Shown: positions 46,153 to 57,578 of the stretch, one piece after another
How the letters are laid out: each line of letters starts with the position of its first letter
How positions within the stretch are numbered: position 1 is the first letter of the stretch
Assembly (NCBI GenBank): GCA_946811185.2
Contig: OX328097.1
Coordinates: forward strand, 32,325,627 to 32,389,626
Direction: 5' to 3'
Source: Hippopus hippopus
Lineage: Eukaryota; Mollusca; Bivalvia; Cardiida; Cardiidae
Length of the DNA stretch: 64,000 bases
Position numbers and translations under genes: made by a program
Notes under the pieces: generated by a model
Told to the model about the DNA's origin: nothing
Seen by the model: only the letters and a program-made list of their open reading frames with translations
Database searches by the model: none

Positions 46153-47064
46153 CTTAATCCTTTACTACATGATCCCGACTTTTCACAGCCCTGAGAAAGA
46201 TTCTTTTTGAAAACAATGTGGGTAAAGGAGAAAATGCTGGTAACCAGCATTTTCTCCTTTTCCCACAATGTTTTCTATCCTACCAAAGACAAATTGCACC
46301 ATTTGAGCCAGGTTTAAGTTGTCATCTGCAAAATTAATGCTTTCAAGTTGAGCAAGTCTGCTTTTTTGTCGTGTGGTGAAAGATGAACCCTTTACCACAT
46401 GATCCCGAATATAAACGACCTTGAGATAGTGGCCTGTAGGAAATTTTTTGGGAAAAGGAGACCTTTTCCAGCAATGTTTTCTACCATTCTAAGACAAATT
46501 GTTACGTAAGCATTTGAGCAATATTCAGTTTGTCATCTGCGAACGCTTTAGTTAAGGATTTACAACACTTAGCCATACCACAAAATTTTTGACTGGTCTA
46601 TACAGTAGCTAGCTATATTGAGGGCTTTTGCAGATAATGATGTCTTACTTCTTTACCAAATGACAAAATTTTGGACTTATCGAAATTTAAAGCATTTGCA
46701 GACGACAAATTGAATGTGGCTAAAATTTTGGATTCGTAAGTGAAAGGATAGAAAACTTTGAGGGAAAAGGAATTTTCTCTTTTTCCCACAATGTTTTCAA
46801 AAGCCTTCACCCTCAGGATCATTAAAACTCAGGGTAAGTAGTTAACCCTTTACTGCACAGGCCCCATTTTAATGACCCCAAGAAAGAAATATTGTGAGAA
46901 AAGGAGAAAATGCTGGTGACCAGCTTCTCATCCTTTTCCCACAATGTTTTTTACCCTTTCACAGACAAATTCCATCATTGAATTTTGAGCCAACTGTAAT
47001 TTGTGATCTGCAAACACTTTCAATTTGGATCAGTCTAACATTTTGTCATGTGGTTAAGAGTTAA
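46153..47064. repeat. Cluster of four family A copies
   Basis: 46153-46388 (minus, intact core), 46385-46556 (minus, core deleted), 46650-46845 (plus, core deleted) and 46842-47064 (minus, core aatgctggtgaccagc). The first two and the last two share end sites. 46557-46649 is a further long-arm remnant. Confidence 0.82.
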
Positions 47065-47135
47065 ATAGGCTAAATACCAGTGGACTTTGACCCTTATGAT
47101 AAAAAATTTACCACATACAAGTGAAGTTTAATTGT

Positions 47136-47303
47136 TTACCACACCGCAAAATTTTAGACTAGTCCAAATAATAAGGTAGAAGACATTTTGCTACATAGAA
47201 AAACATACTTGCTGCCAGTATTTTCTTCTTTTCCCAGAATGTTTTCAAAAGCTGTCTTTCTCAGGGTTGTTGAAATATGTAGAATTCTTCAGTAAAGGGT
47301 AAA
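47136..47303 (+). repeat. Decayed family A copy
   Basis: accgcaaaattttagactag tcc, ccagtattttcttcttttcc; half of the long arm is deleted. Confidence 0.65.
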
Positions 47304-47390
47304 ACGTACTTTGGAGTAAACAAAATTTAACACATTGTAATAACAGAAATAATCTAGATTTTTTGCATACAACCCTTTGTATACTAAGAC

Positions 47391-47619
47391 TTAACTCTTT
47401 ACCAAACGACAAAATTTTAGACTGGTCCAAATTGAAAGCATGTGCAGATGACAAAATAAACGTAACTCAAAAATTGAAATTTGTTTCCAGCAGGGTAGAA
47501 AACATTGTGGGAAAAGGAGAAAATGCTGGTTACCAGCATTTTCTCCTTTTCCTACAATGTTTTCAAAAGGCTTCTATCTTAGGGTCGTAAAAACCAGGGA
47601 TTGTTTGATAAAGGGTTAA
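47391..47619 (+). mobile_element. Family A element, full length
   Basis: 229 bp, TTAACTCTTTACCAAACGAC to GGGTTAA, near-perfect core. Confidence 0.93.
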
Positions 47620-47745
47620 TCTTTGCGCCATGGTGTAAAAATGCATTTCTGCTCTTTAATGAAGAAACTAAAGACATAGAGATATAACCGTAATATTTTA
47701 TTCGAATGATAATTATGAAACTTGAAAGTCTTATTTACATTTTTA

Positions 47746-47850
47746 ACTCATCGGAGCACAAAGTGCTCAAGGTGAGCTTTTGTGATCATGCTGATGTCCG
47801 TCGTGCTATGTCCATTGTGTGTCAGCTGTCATCTGTCTTTTATCTAGGCA
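47746..47850. repeat. 5' fragment of the 'ctcacctgagcac' element family
   Basis: aactcatcggagcacaaagt and gctcaaggtgagcttttgtg repeat the opening hairpin seen at 40449 and 42131; only the first ~100 bp is present. Confidence 0.7.
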
Positions 47851-47900
47851 ACGTTGTTACAATATGGGGTTGTTTGAAAGATTTAACCATATCTGAGGAT

Positions 47901-48130
47901 TTAACCTTTTACCACACAATCCCGACTTTTAACGACCCTGAGAAAGAAGCCTTTTGAAAAGATTGTGGGAAAAGGAGAAAATACTGGTAACCAGCATTTT
48001 CTCCTTTTACCACAATGTTTTCTACCCTTCCCAAAACCAAATTTCAATTTTTCAGTCACATTTATATTGTCATCTGCAAATGCTTTCAATTCGGACCAGT
48101 CTATAATTTTGTTGTTTGGTAAAGGGTTAA
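47901..48130 (-). mobile_element. Family A element flanked by an 18-bp direct repeat
   Basis: TTAACCTTTTACCACACAA to GGGTTAA. Both flanks also carry ttaacca(t/a)atctgaggat (47883-47900 and 48127-48144), longer than a TTAA duplication. Confidence 0.9.
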
Positions 48131-48207
48131 CCAAATCTGAGGATTTAAGCCCAACTTCACCAACTTCAGTAAAATTTCACTTCTTCATGTGCTTGGATAG
48201 GACCCAG

Positions 48208-48515
48208 TAACTCTTCAGTACACCACAAAACTGTGGATGTGACTAAATTGAAATTATTTTGTAGGTGACAAATTCACTGAAGCTCAAAAGATGACTGCTG
48301 TATTTGACAGGATAGAAAACATAGTGGAAAAAGATAAAATGCTGGTTACCAGCATTTTCTCCTTTTCCCACCATGTTTTCAAAAGCTATCTTCTTCAAGG
48401 TTGTTAAAACTGGGGACTGTGTGGTAAAGGGAAAACTTTTTCTCTGTAGAAAAAAATCAAAAGCCTTCTTGTTTCAGGTCGTTTAAACATAGGATTGTTT
48501 AGTAAAGGTTTAATT
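48208..48515 (+). repeat. Family A element and an extra short-arm fragment
   Basis: 48208-48434 is a decayed-end copy with core aaatgctggttaccagcatt. 48440-48515 repeats only the short arm (aaaagccttcttgtttcagg). Confidence 0.78.
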
Positions 48516-48627
48516 ATCCCAAAATAAGACCAGAACCTGATACATATGCTATCATGCTTGATACAAAATTCCATATACAATTACATGTAATTTGACTTTT
48601 ATCCTTCTTTGCATTAATATTATATTT

Positions 48628-48889
48628 GAGCCATGCTCTGGCAAAAGGAGGCTTAATGCACCTCCGTGATGTATCATACCATGCAAGTCGTAACATAATT
48701 TTGGATCAATTATATCCATTTCTTCAGACAAATATACTGATTCCTATGGTAGAATGGTGCTTGGACATGCAGAATATTGACCAAAAGCAAAAGGTTTCAA
48801 CCCATGTCAGCCTGCACGGACTGCGCAGGCTGACATGGGTCGATACTTTTTGCAGATGCATTCAGCTCCCTTTCCACAGAGCATGGTCA
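48628..48889. mobile_element. Family C TIR element, best copy
   Basis: gagccatgctctggcaaaag at the left, complement tttccacagagcatgg at the right. The inner hairpin is perfect: acccatgtcagcctgcac with gcaggctgacatgggt (48799-48840). It serves as the reference for the family. Confidence 0.85.
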
Positions 48890-48919
48890 TTTTCAAAGAT
48901 CCATTTGTTTATATGGTGT

Positions 48920-49356
48920 TTAACTCTTTACCAAACGACAAAATTTAAGACTAGTCCAAACTGAAAGCATTTGCAGACCTTAACCCTTTTCCACACAATC
49001 CCGACTTTTAACGACCCTGGGGAGAAGAGGCTTTTGAAAACATTGTGAGAAAAGGAGAAAGTGCTGGTAACCAGCATTTTCTCCTTTTCCCACAATGTTT
49101 TCTACCCTTTCAAGAACAAATCTCATCATTTGGGCCAACTCCAAATTGTCCCCTGGATATGTTTTCAAATTGGACCAGTCTAAACTAAATTTTTGGTGTG
49201 GTAAAGAGTTAAAATAAATGTAAATCAAAAATTGAAATTCGATTTGGGGAGGGTAGAAAACATTGGTAACCAGCATTTTCTCCTTTTCCCACAATGTTTT
49301 CAAAAGCTTTCTTTCTCAGGGTCATTAAAAGTCGGGATTGTGTGGTAAAGAGTTAA
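48920..49356 (+). mobile_element. Family A element interrupted by another family A element
   Basis: Outer copy 48920-48983 (long arm up to gcatttgcagacc) resumes at 49213 (aataaatgtaaatcaaaaat) to TTAA 49353-49356. Confidence 0.92.
48980..49212 (-). mobile_element. Nested family A element
   Basis: Complete opposite-strand copy with TTAA at both ends inside the long arm of 48920-49356. Confidence 0.92.
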
Positions 49357-49357
49357 C

Positions 49358-49612
49358 CCTATTTTCAACAATAATTTAGTTATATAATGACAGCCTGTGC
49401 ACCTATCCATGCTTTCTGGAGTACCAGTAGTTTGCACAACATTCTTTTTAAGCCACTAGTTGCTTTCCCATGTAACCATTATTGAAACAACAATAAGCGA
49501 TGGGAGAAATGAATCCTGTGGCAATGACTATCATCAATCATTGGACAGAAATTGGCTCAACATGGGATTCAAACCAGCGACCTCATGCTGACTGAACTAT
49601 AGGGCTCAGCTT
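49358..49612 (-). mobile_element. ttga-type SINE, tail lost
   Basis: gtgcacctatccatgctttc, atgaatcctgtggcaatgac and attcaaaccagcgacctcat in SINE order; the (ttga)n tail is absent and a family A copy abuts it. Confidence 0.7.
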
Positions 49613-49664
49613 AAAGATTCATAAAAATATATGGATACTAAGATTGCATAATCCATCAGGCTTT

Positions 49665-49880
49665 ACTAAACAACATTTGGTTTCAAATTGGAGGCAGTTG
49701 AAGACAAAATAGATGCGATTCAAAAATTCAAATTTTTCTTTGGATAGGTAGAAAAAGTTGTTTGAAATTGGAGAAAATGCCAGTTATCTGCATTTTCTCC
49801 TTTTTCAACAGTGTTTTCAAAGACAAAACCTAAATCTCCTCTAAAGTTGTTAAAACTCAGATTGTTCGGTAAAAGATTAA
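49665..49880 (+). mobile_element. Family A element, decayed
   Basis: Core gagaaaatgccagttatctg cattttctcc; arms shortened; ends gtaaaagattaa. Confidence 0.72.
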
Positions 49881-50059
49881 ATTTTAAATGGCGGGAAAAA
49901 TGTTGTACTATAGAGAAAAAGTGTTAATTTATAAGTGTCATGAAGTGGGAAAAAAGATGTTGTTTAAGGTTGTAACAGCACTTAAGTAATGGATGAGTGA
50001 GCTTTTGCATTTATAATTGAAATTTTATCCATCTTTTGCAGTATTATGTTTCTATGGGC

Positions 50060-50305
50060 TCACATGTACTCACAAACTTCCTGCATTGTTGAAAATCTTT
50101 TGTAAACGTACAGAAAGACTTGAACTCTTCTGGGCATTGACCAGATCAAGCCGTCCAGCTGTTGTTGTGGAATATCTTGCCATTCCTGACTCAAAAGTTG
50201 CTCAAGGTGTTGGAGGTTCTGAGGCCTCACATTTCCATCATTGGCACACCTACCAAGAATGTCCCACTCATGCTCAATCAGATTGAGATCTTGCTGGCCA
50301 CTCAA
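50060..50305 (-). pseudogene. Tc1-like transposase C-terminal fragment
   Basis: The minus strand encodes SGQQDLNLIEHEWDILGR, then NLQHLEQLLSQEW, IPQQQLDGLIWSMPRR. This is the C-terminal part of a Tc1-like DDE transposase (DLNPIEHxWD...L-x-x-EW-x-x-IPQ...L-x-x-SMPRR). Upstream minus-strand sequence to about 50400 is frameshifted and only weakly similar. No terminal repeats were seen, so it is a relic. Confidence 0.82.
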
Positions 50306-50684
50306 ATTGCCCAGAAGAGTTTGATGATGAACAACCTTGTATTCGTGCTAATGGTGGCCATTCCGTGTACTGACTTTTGCAGACTGAACGAATTTTAGAG
50401 ATTTTAAAACATCTGGGTAGTATACCACCAGAGCTCCAGATAAGAGGGAGTGATGGCATTCTAAATCTGTTATTTCTCTTCCAAACCCCATGTTGTGGGT
50501 TTTAGAGATGGAAAAAACACCAAGTGCTTGTTTTTGTGGTATTACAATATACATGTATACATGTTTATACAGGTACTTTCAGTTTGTATGAAACTTATCT
50601 GCCACAAGACTGTGGCTCACAAATAATCAAAGCACTGAAAGTACTGACAAACTAGTGAATGTGGAAAAAGTGGCCTTGGTAAAG

Positions 50685-50882
50685 TTGATTGATTGATTGA
50701 ATGGTGTTTTACACCGCTTTCAACATTATTTCACTCATATCAGGGTGACATCTCACATATTCATTTCCTGGGTTTCACCAGTACTAGGCTAGGGCTTTGA
50801 AGTAACGAAAAACCCAGTGTGGGTCAAACCCAGGGCCTCCAGGTTACGAGTCCCACACCGAACTACTAAGTCATGCAGGAAA
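50685..50882 (-). mobile_element. SINE, second subtype
   Basis: Tail gattgattgattgaatggtg, body with gggtttcaccagtactaggc tagggct, head with acccagggcctccaggttac gagtcc. The shorter body distinguishes it from the 63008 type; 19555-19775 and 21472-21670 share it. Confidence 0.7.
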
Positions 50883-51584
50883 CACCCCCCCCCCCTTCTC
50901 CTTGGTAAAGATGAAACATGGCCCATACAAGATTGAAGAAAACGGTCCTATCCAGATATCAAGTCCAATCAGGTTTGACATGGTCCATTGCAATTTTTAA
51001 GTCTGATCTGGCTGGATCCAGTCCAATCTTTTTATCAAGTCCAATCCAGTTCCAGTTTGATTCTGTGACTTTACATGGTGCTGATAGCCATTTTAACTTG
51101 TCTCAATAGGAAATACCATGAAAAAAGTATGTTTGTTGATTTTAAATTGAAAAAAGCAAATAAAGAACATATCAATTTGATGATTTGGCATCTGGGTACA
51201 AGTAGTAGAGTTCACAGTTAGATGAACTTTCCATGCTTTTTCACTTTCTTATCTGTTGGACATTATTTGTAGCTAGATGAGGCCCACAACAATCTGGGTC
51301 ACTCTTGATGGTAATAGCCTAGCAATCTTTTGATTGCTATTTTAAAAATAGAATTACAGAAAGATAAGTACAGATTTTTTGAAAACTGATGCCAGTGTTG
51401 TTTCAACTGAGACTCTAGGCCAATCCAAAGTAATTTCTGCATCAATATCAGCAGGGGTTTGAAATGGAATATAATAACTTTCAATATAAATTTAAATACT
51501 TTGTCGGTCAGTGAGAAATTTTTTCAGAGATTTTAATATTCAGAAATTGTGCTTCTTCTATGTTGGCTAGACAAAATGTTAAAG
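50883..51584. other. No gene recognised
   Basis: Follows a C-run (50886-50895) and a SINE. Words such as aagtccaatc recur between 50950 and 51060 but form no clean array. Confidence 0.45.
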
Positions 51585-51802
51585 TCCTTAACCAAATGAA
51601 TCTTATTTCTTGACAACCACGAGGGCTTTGGCAAATATTGAGTGGGAAAAAAAGTGCTGGTTACCAAGGCAAATCCTATCATTTAAACCTGTCATTTGAT
51701 TTCTCATCTGTAAATTATTACAAAATGTTACACTTGTCCATACAGAAAGCATTAATGCTTTCTAAATGGAGAAGTCTAAAACTTGGTGTTTGGTATAGGG
51801 TC
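51585..51802 (-). repeat. Family A element, right core arm lost
   Basis: TTAACCAAATGAATC, gtgctggttaccaaggcaaa jumps from the core to the long arm. Confidence 0.65.
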
Positions 51803-52032
51803 AATATAGTGATCATGTCCATGTATAAGACTAGTCTACTGCCATATCATAAATTTTATGGTGTCCAATACCGGACCTTGATCAAATACATATAGATAAA
51901 ACCCCTAGGACCTTTTATAAAACTCTGTTTTCCAGTTACTTCATATGCAAGTGCTTGATATGAATTGAGGAATTCTGTGGGAGAAAGATTATACCAGGAA
52001 TTACAATTTATAAACTTGTGCAAATAAAATAT

Positions 52033-52326
52033 GATTGATTGATTGTATGGTGTTTGACACTGTTTTCAACATTATTTTCAGTTATATTGCGGCAGCTAGT
52101 GCATGCATTCCTGGAGTTTTCTTTTATCAGTACTCCATACAATATTCTTTCCAAGACACTGGCTGCTTTCTATCATCCATACAATGGTCAGCGATGAGAG
52201 AGGAATGAATCCTGTCGCAATGACTATCATCAATTCTCAGAAAGAAATTAGCAGAGCTGGGGATGGAAGCAGCGACCTCCTGTTCTCAAGTCCTGTACAC
52301 AGTACAGACTGAGCTGCAAGGGCTCT
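52033..52326 (-). mobile_element. ttga-tailed SINE, nearly full length
   Basis: Tail gattgattgattgtatggtg at the left, body with ccaagacactggctgctttc and cctgtcgcaatgactatcatc, tRNA-like head at the right (gtacagactgagctgcaagg). Same order as 63008-63331. Confidence 0.82.
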
Positions 52327-52994
52327 GCAAATCAACTATGAATTAACAGATATGTTAGATAAGATCAAGACAATAATAATGGCCAAGAGTAACATAACCT
52401 TACCTCCTGTTTTAAGGAAAGTTTACAGCAGACAAATTGGGACAGTGTTTTCAAAAAAATCATTTTTTTTAAAAAATCTGTTGTCTGTTAAATATCCTTT
52501 CATTTTGTCATGCAGCAGACATTTGAAAACCAGTAGGGACCAGAAGAGAAATTGGCCCAACTAATTTCTTTATTTGCCACAACATTTTCATGTGTATTCA
52601 GATATTAAACTGAACTCAAAGATACATCTATAGCAGTTTTTTAAGTCAGTTTTTTACCCATTTCATCTTAATTATATCAAACTAATATCATTTTTGAATC
52701 TTCATGCCAAATGTTGCCTTTGTTGGTTGCAGGATTGCTCAGATTACAACCCATAGAAAATGCATTTCATTTTTTGAGGCCTTCAAAGAAATCATTGTTG
52801 CTTTTCAGTTTTAAATCAGAGACAAATCACATGAGTTTCTTTATTTCTTACCGTTTATATTGATTATTTACATATGTTTACACAGATGACTAAATTCTGA
52901 ACCATTTTACACACTATCAAGTTTTAACAGTATTTTTTTCCTATCTGGCTGTAAGGATGTGTCTTTGTTGATGATCATAATATTATTTTAACCC
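52327..52994. other. No gene or repeat recognised
   Basis: AT-rich intronic sequence of the second calpain. Confidence 0.5.
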
Positions 52995-53172
52995 TTGAGT
53001 GGGCCTTGACCAGACAATCTGGTTTTAAAGCAACCATCATTTTCTCCTTTTTCCAACAATGTTTTTTTCTTCTAAAGAATAAATGCTGTCACTTGAGCCA
53101 CAGTCAAGTTGTCATCTGCAATCGATTTCAATTTGGACTAGATTGAAATTGTGTTGACTGGTAAAGAGATGA
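52995..53172 (-). repeat. Family A element, left part lost
   Basis: accatcattttctccttttt ccaac then long arm to ggtaaagagatg. Confidence 0.65.
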
Positions 53173-53235
53173 CACAATGTTTCCAAAGTAAAAAAGAGAA
53201 AACGCTATGTACTACTATTTTCTTTTCTGCTTAAT

Positions 53236-53536
53236 TTAAACCCTTTACCAAACAATCCCTGGTTTTTACGACCCTGAGATAGAAGCATTTTGAAAACATT
53301 GTGGGAAAAGGAGAAAATGCTGACAATCCCTGGTTTTTACGACCCTGAGATAGAAGCCTTTTGAAAACATTGTGGGAAAAGGAGAAAATGCTGGTAACCA
53401 GCATTTTCTCCTTTTCCCACAATGTTGTCTACTCTTCCAAAGTCAAGGTTCAATTTTTGAGTCATGTTTATTTTGTCGTCTGCAAATGCTTTCAAATTGG
53501 ACCAGTCTAAGACTTTGTCATTTGGTAAAGAGTTAA
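53236..53536 (-). mobile_element. Family A element with duplicated short arm
   Basis: The block acaatccctggtttttacga ... gagaaaatgctg occurs twice (from 53252 and 53323, 71-bp offset) before a normal core and long arm. Confidence 0.88.
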
Positions 53537-53902
53537 TAGTTTTCATCATTTCAAAGATAAATATAATCATTTGAGCTGCAGTTAATATGTTTTCTAATCA
53601 AATTTATTTAGGACATGGTTAAAATTTTGTCTTCGGAAAAGAGTGAAAAAAATGTTTTCAAAGTACTATCAGCTTTAAGAACTAAAATATTCTTTACAGA
53701 TCTAAACTTGAAAGAGAACATCATTTTAGACTTGTCCAAATTGAATGCATTTGAAATAGCTTTTAAATGTAAACTCAAATGGGTTTGATAGCGTTTTCTC
53801 CTTTTTTCCCAATTGTTTCCTGGAGCCTTGTGAGTCTGGGCTGTATGATTACCGGTAGTTTTGGTTGGCAATATCTTACAGTCTCACAGAAAGATTTAAC
53901 CT

Positions 53903-54131
53903 TTAACTCTTTACCAAACGACAAAATTTTAGACTCGTCCACTTTGAAAGTATTTGCAGACAACAAAATTAATGTGACTCAAAAATCGAAGTTTGTTTTG
54001 GGAAGGACAGAAAACATTGTGGGAAAAGGAGAAAATGCTGGTTACCAGCATTTTCTCCTTTTCTCACAATGTTTTCAAAAGGCTTCTCCTTCAGGGTCGT
54101 GAAAAGCAGGGATTGTTTGGTAAAGGGTTAA
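53903..54131 (+). mobile_element. Family A element, full length
   Basis: 229 bp, TTAACTCTTTACCAAACGAC to GGGTTAA; core intact but for one change. Confidence 0.93.
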
Positions 54132-54157
54132 AGCCCCTTTCACCACTTAAGTTGCGG

Positions 54158-54226
54158 ATGCATCCAGTGTAGATCAGGATCAGACATAATTACAAAACAT
54201 GCAGTCTGATCTTTGGTTTACCCTGT
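54158..54226. repeat. Family B hairpin, decayed
   Basis: ccagtgtagatcaggatcag and catgcagtctgatctttggt, with an extra tract in the loop; follows directly after a family A copy. Confidence 0.65.
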
Positions 54227-54333
54227 CTACTTTAGATTTTCAAGATAAAACCAACCATGAAATTGCACTTACTTTGATCTTATTTCTAGTTTGAAAATGT
54301 CTGTTGGTTTTATTCCTTGCTCTAGGTGTTTAC

Positions 54334-54556
54334 CCTTAGCCATTCATTCCTGAGTTCTTAGATGACCCTAACAGAGAAGGCTATGGAAAACATTTTCAGA
54401 CAGGGAGAAAATGCTGGTAACCAGCATTTTCTCCTTTTCCCAGAATAGTTATAGTCCTTTCAATTACAAATTTCATCTTTAGAGTTATAATTTGTTGTTT
54501 GCAAATGCTTTGAAATTGGATAAATCCAAAATTTAGTCCTGTGGTACAGGGTAAAG
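54334..54556 (-). mobile_element. Family A element, decayed ends
   Basis: Core agggagaaaatgctggtaac c; left ttagccattcattcc, right tggtacagggtaaa. Confidence 0.78.
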
Positions 54557-55426
54557 GCACAATCATGAATGTAATTTACTTTATAAAGCATACCTGTCTA
54601 TAAACTGTAATGAAGTGATGCACCTTTTTTCACAGGTCATGAGGTGCACTGAGTTGTAAAGTGTCTTATGTCACAAATTTGTCGTAATTACAACACCTTG
54701 TTTTCGTAGATGTAAGGTTACTTTTTGGGTTTGGGGGAGAAAATATCATAAAGTTGCAAAGAATAAATGACATGAAGAAGAAAGTAGATCTACATGTATT
54801 TTTTTTTTTTCACAATAAAAATTGTTGTCCAAGTGCTTTCAAAATATAAGTAGATCTATACCTTTTTTTTTTTGTTTCATATGTTGTAATTGTATGGCAG
54901 CTGGGCTACAGAAATTTTTTAATCTTAATTAGTCTGATGGATCAACAGCGGTCAGTTTACATTATCCCATCCACCTTCTCTGTCACAAGCCAACTCGTGA
55001 TTGGTCTAGGATTGTCTCATCTCAAACTCATTGACAATGATGGCATCGATAAAACTTTCTTCAAGAATAGTTTTTTTTTCATGTCGTCAAATGATTCTTG
55101 CCCGTTGCTTTTGCAGTGTATTTTTACAACATATGTTACTACGGTACTTTCTTTTTTTTAATCTAGAAAATGATGGAATCTGTGAAGCAAATTAATTATA
55201 CCTATATTGCCTATAATACCTTTAAAAATTATTACCAAGCATTTACATTTAAAATTGTTATCCTCAATTCTTACAGAAAATGTAAAAATGGCTACAAAAC
55301 TAAAGATTATGTGAGTTATCATGATCACATGTAGATTATTTGTGAAGGTCATTCTCAGAATTATGGGAAAAAAGTGAAGATCATTCTCAGAATTATGGGA
55401 AAAAAGCTGATTACCTTTAGTCATGT

Positions 55427-55657
55427 ATAACTCTTTACCAATAGACATAATTTTAGACTGTCCAAATTGAACATTTTTGCAGACAACAAATTAAATGTGA
55501 TTCAAGAACTAAAATTTCTCTTTGAAAGTGTAGAAAACATTGTTGGAAAAGGAGAAAATGCTGGTTACCAGCATTTTCTCCTTTTCCCACAATGCTTCCA
55601 GTCAAAGGCCTTCTTCTTGAAGGTCATTTAAATTCCGTACTGTGTGGTAGGGGTTAA
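55427..55657 (+). mobile_element. Family A element
   Basis: tataactctttacca to ggggTTAA; core aggagaaaatgctggttacc. Confidence 0.87.
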
Positions 55658-55751
55658 AGATGTTATCATATTACCTGCATGCTACAATTTGTTCCACGGG
55701 GTGTAGGGAATGACTTAATTAATTTGAAATGGCCAGTGGCTTTTCTAGCCT

Positions 55752-55978
55752 TCTTTTCCAAACGAAAAATATGTTATCCAAATTGAAAGTATTTGCCTAC
55801 GACGGTTAAAAATTTTAATTTGGCTTGAATTATGACATTTGGCTGTGAAAGAGCAGAAAATATTTTGGGGAAAAAGAGAAAATGCTGGTAACCCACATTT
55901 TCTCGTTTTCCCACAATGTTTTCAAAAGCTTTCCTTCTCAGGGTTGTTAAAATTTGGGATTGAAAGGTAAAATGGTTT
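55752..55978 (+). mobile_element. Family A element, decayed
   Basis: Core aaatgctggtaacccacatt; left end repeat lost (cttttccaaacgaaa). Confidence 0.74.
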
Positions 55979-56074
55979 ATTGTTTTATGTGGGACCACAA
56001 AGGTGATAAAAAAAAACCGAAAAAGCATGATATAAGGAGCACTTCATTAATAGTTGATCGGAACAGGCCTGAAC

Positions 56075-56300
56075 CAAACTATGTTTAAACCATGTTTAAA
56101 TGACCCTATGAAACAAGGCCTTTCAAAACAATGTGGGATAAGGAGAAAATGCTGGTGACCAGCATTCCTTCTTTTCATACAATGTTTTCAACCCTTTCAG
56201 AGAAAAATTTCAACATTTAAAGTAAATTTGTCACCTACAATATTCATGCTTCCAAGCTGAAATAATATATAAAATTTTTGTCATCTGGTAAAGAGTTAAT
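56075..56300 (-). mobile_element. Family A element ending 50 bp before calpain exon 3
   Basis: Core aaatgctggtgaccagcatt; right end ggtaaagagttaa. Confidence 0.8.
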
Positions 56301-56351
56301 TAATGAAAGTAATGATTTTTGTGTTCAAATTTAGTATCTTTTTGCTTACAG

Positions 56352-56433
56352 GAAGTTGCCAGTATGTACAGACAGAAGCCATCTTTCTTTGTCGACGGCC
56401 TCAGCAGATTTGACGTGAAACAGGGGAGTTTAG
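56352..56433 (+). CDS. Calpain (second gene), exon 3
   Basis: Acceptor tttgcttacag, donor gttagt. The 27 codons plus 1 nt encode EVASMYRQKPSFFVDGLSRF and DVKQGSL, the stretch leading to the catalytic Cys in calpains (F-x-V-D-G...RFD-x-x-QG-x-LGDCW). The split Gly codon is completed by exon 4. A family A repeat ends about 50 bp upstream, and another fragment starts about 17 bp downstream. Confidence 0.92.
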
Positions 56434-56449
56434 GTTAGTGATTATTATT

Positions 56450-56582
56450 TTAAAAAACATTCCAATTCTCCTTTTCCAACATAGTTTTCTACCCTATCAG
56501 AAAAGATCTGCTCTTTTGTATTATATGCAAATTTGTCATCTGTAGATATTTCAAATTTGGAAAAGTGTAAGATTAATTGTTT
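56450..56582 (-). repeat. Family A half-element starting 17 bp after calpain exon 3
   Basis: attctccttttccaacatag through the long arm; the left half is absent. Confidence 0.68.
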
Positions 56583-56632
56583 TGGGACATAATACCCTAT
56601 ATGTACCCTCCATAGCCAAATGGGATTCTAAA

Positions 56633-57131
56633 GTTAGTGGCCATAAATATTTCATTAAAGTCTGAATCCCTATTGACTTATGCGTATTTTCAGCTTTACT
56701 TCTTAATCTTTTGTGGGTTAAAAACCTCCCTCAAAAGCTAAAATTATGAAACATATTGAAATAAAGCGATACAAATTTTACAATGAATTTATATTTTCAG
56801 ACTTGATACAATGTTGATATATTCGATAAATGTAGCTGTTTAAAAAGTGGTCAACATTTTTGAAAAAGTTTTTTCACATTGACTTCAATGGCGATGTTGC
56901 TAAATTTAGTGGAAAGATAACACTACTATGTTTTAGAGAGCTTCAACTTTGATGTCACAGGATGAACACTAATAACATCTTATTATAAATAGCTTCAGTA
57001 ACCTGGCTTTCTCCCAGTATAGTTTTCATAATGATACCATGATCAGAACCAGCGTCATTTTCATGCACATGGAAAAATAAATGTAAGTCAATGGGAATTG
57101 GAAATTTGATGAAATATTTATGGCCACTAAC
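56633..57131. mobile_element. 0.5-kb TIR element (family E)
   Basis: Left gttagtggccataaatattt; right is its complement, aaatatttatggccactaac. Inner parts also pair loosely (ccctattgactt against aagtcaatggg). About 499 bp, no ORF; it lies in the intron between calpain exons 3 and 4. No clear target duplication. Confidence 0.8.
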
Positions 57132-57355
57132 CCCCGAATACTGTAGTCGGTATTATTTTGTTGGACTCACTTACAATTGGTGGATCAGACCCACTCTGGT
57201 GGTCTTCTTCCCTTATCTCTTTTGTGTTCCATGATTGCCATACGCCAATTCATCATGAAGACATCATGCCAGCTTGACAAATAAACAACTTGCTAGGATT
57301 TGAAAGAAGCAGTTGTTAAAAGCACCTGCTTAAAATAATGTTTACCAGGCAGTAA

Positions 57356-57578
57356 TTCTTAACCAGACAACACCATCTTTTTATGACCCTGAAGAAGAAA
57401 GCTTTCGAAAGCATTGTGGGGAAAAATGAGAAAATGCATATGACAAGTGTTTTACTCCATTCCTCATAATGTTTTCTATTCTGTCAAAGTTAGCTCTCAT
57501 TATTTGATCGACAACTGCATTTGGTTGTCTGCAAGTTCTTTCAATATGGATCACTCTAATTTGTTGTTAGGGAGTTTA
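57356..57578 (-). mobile_element. Family A element, decayed
   Basis: TTAACCAGACAACACC, gaaagcattgtggggaaaaa; centre replaced by catatgacaagtg. Confidence 0.7.

Larger units (their letters stand above)
36861..56351 (+). other. 19.5-kb intron 2 of the second calpain, built almost wholly of repeats
   Basis: Between the donor at 36861 and the acceptor before 56352 there is no recognisable coding exon. The space holds more than 35 family A copies, several SINEs, families B and C, a Tc1-like transposase fragment and the 40.45-43.7 kb tandem-repeat composite. Confidence 0.7.

Noticed and set aside
50017..50398. Plus-strand frames of 89 and 78 codons
   Set aside because: They are antisense shadows of the Tc1-like transposase fragment on the minus strand.
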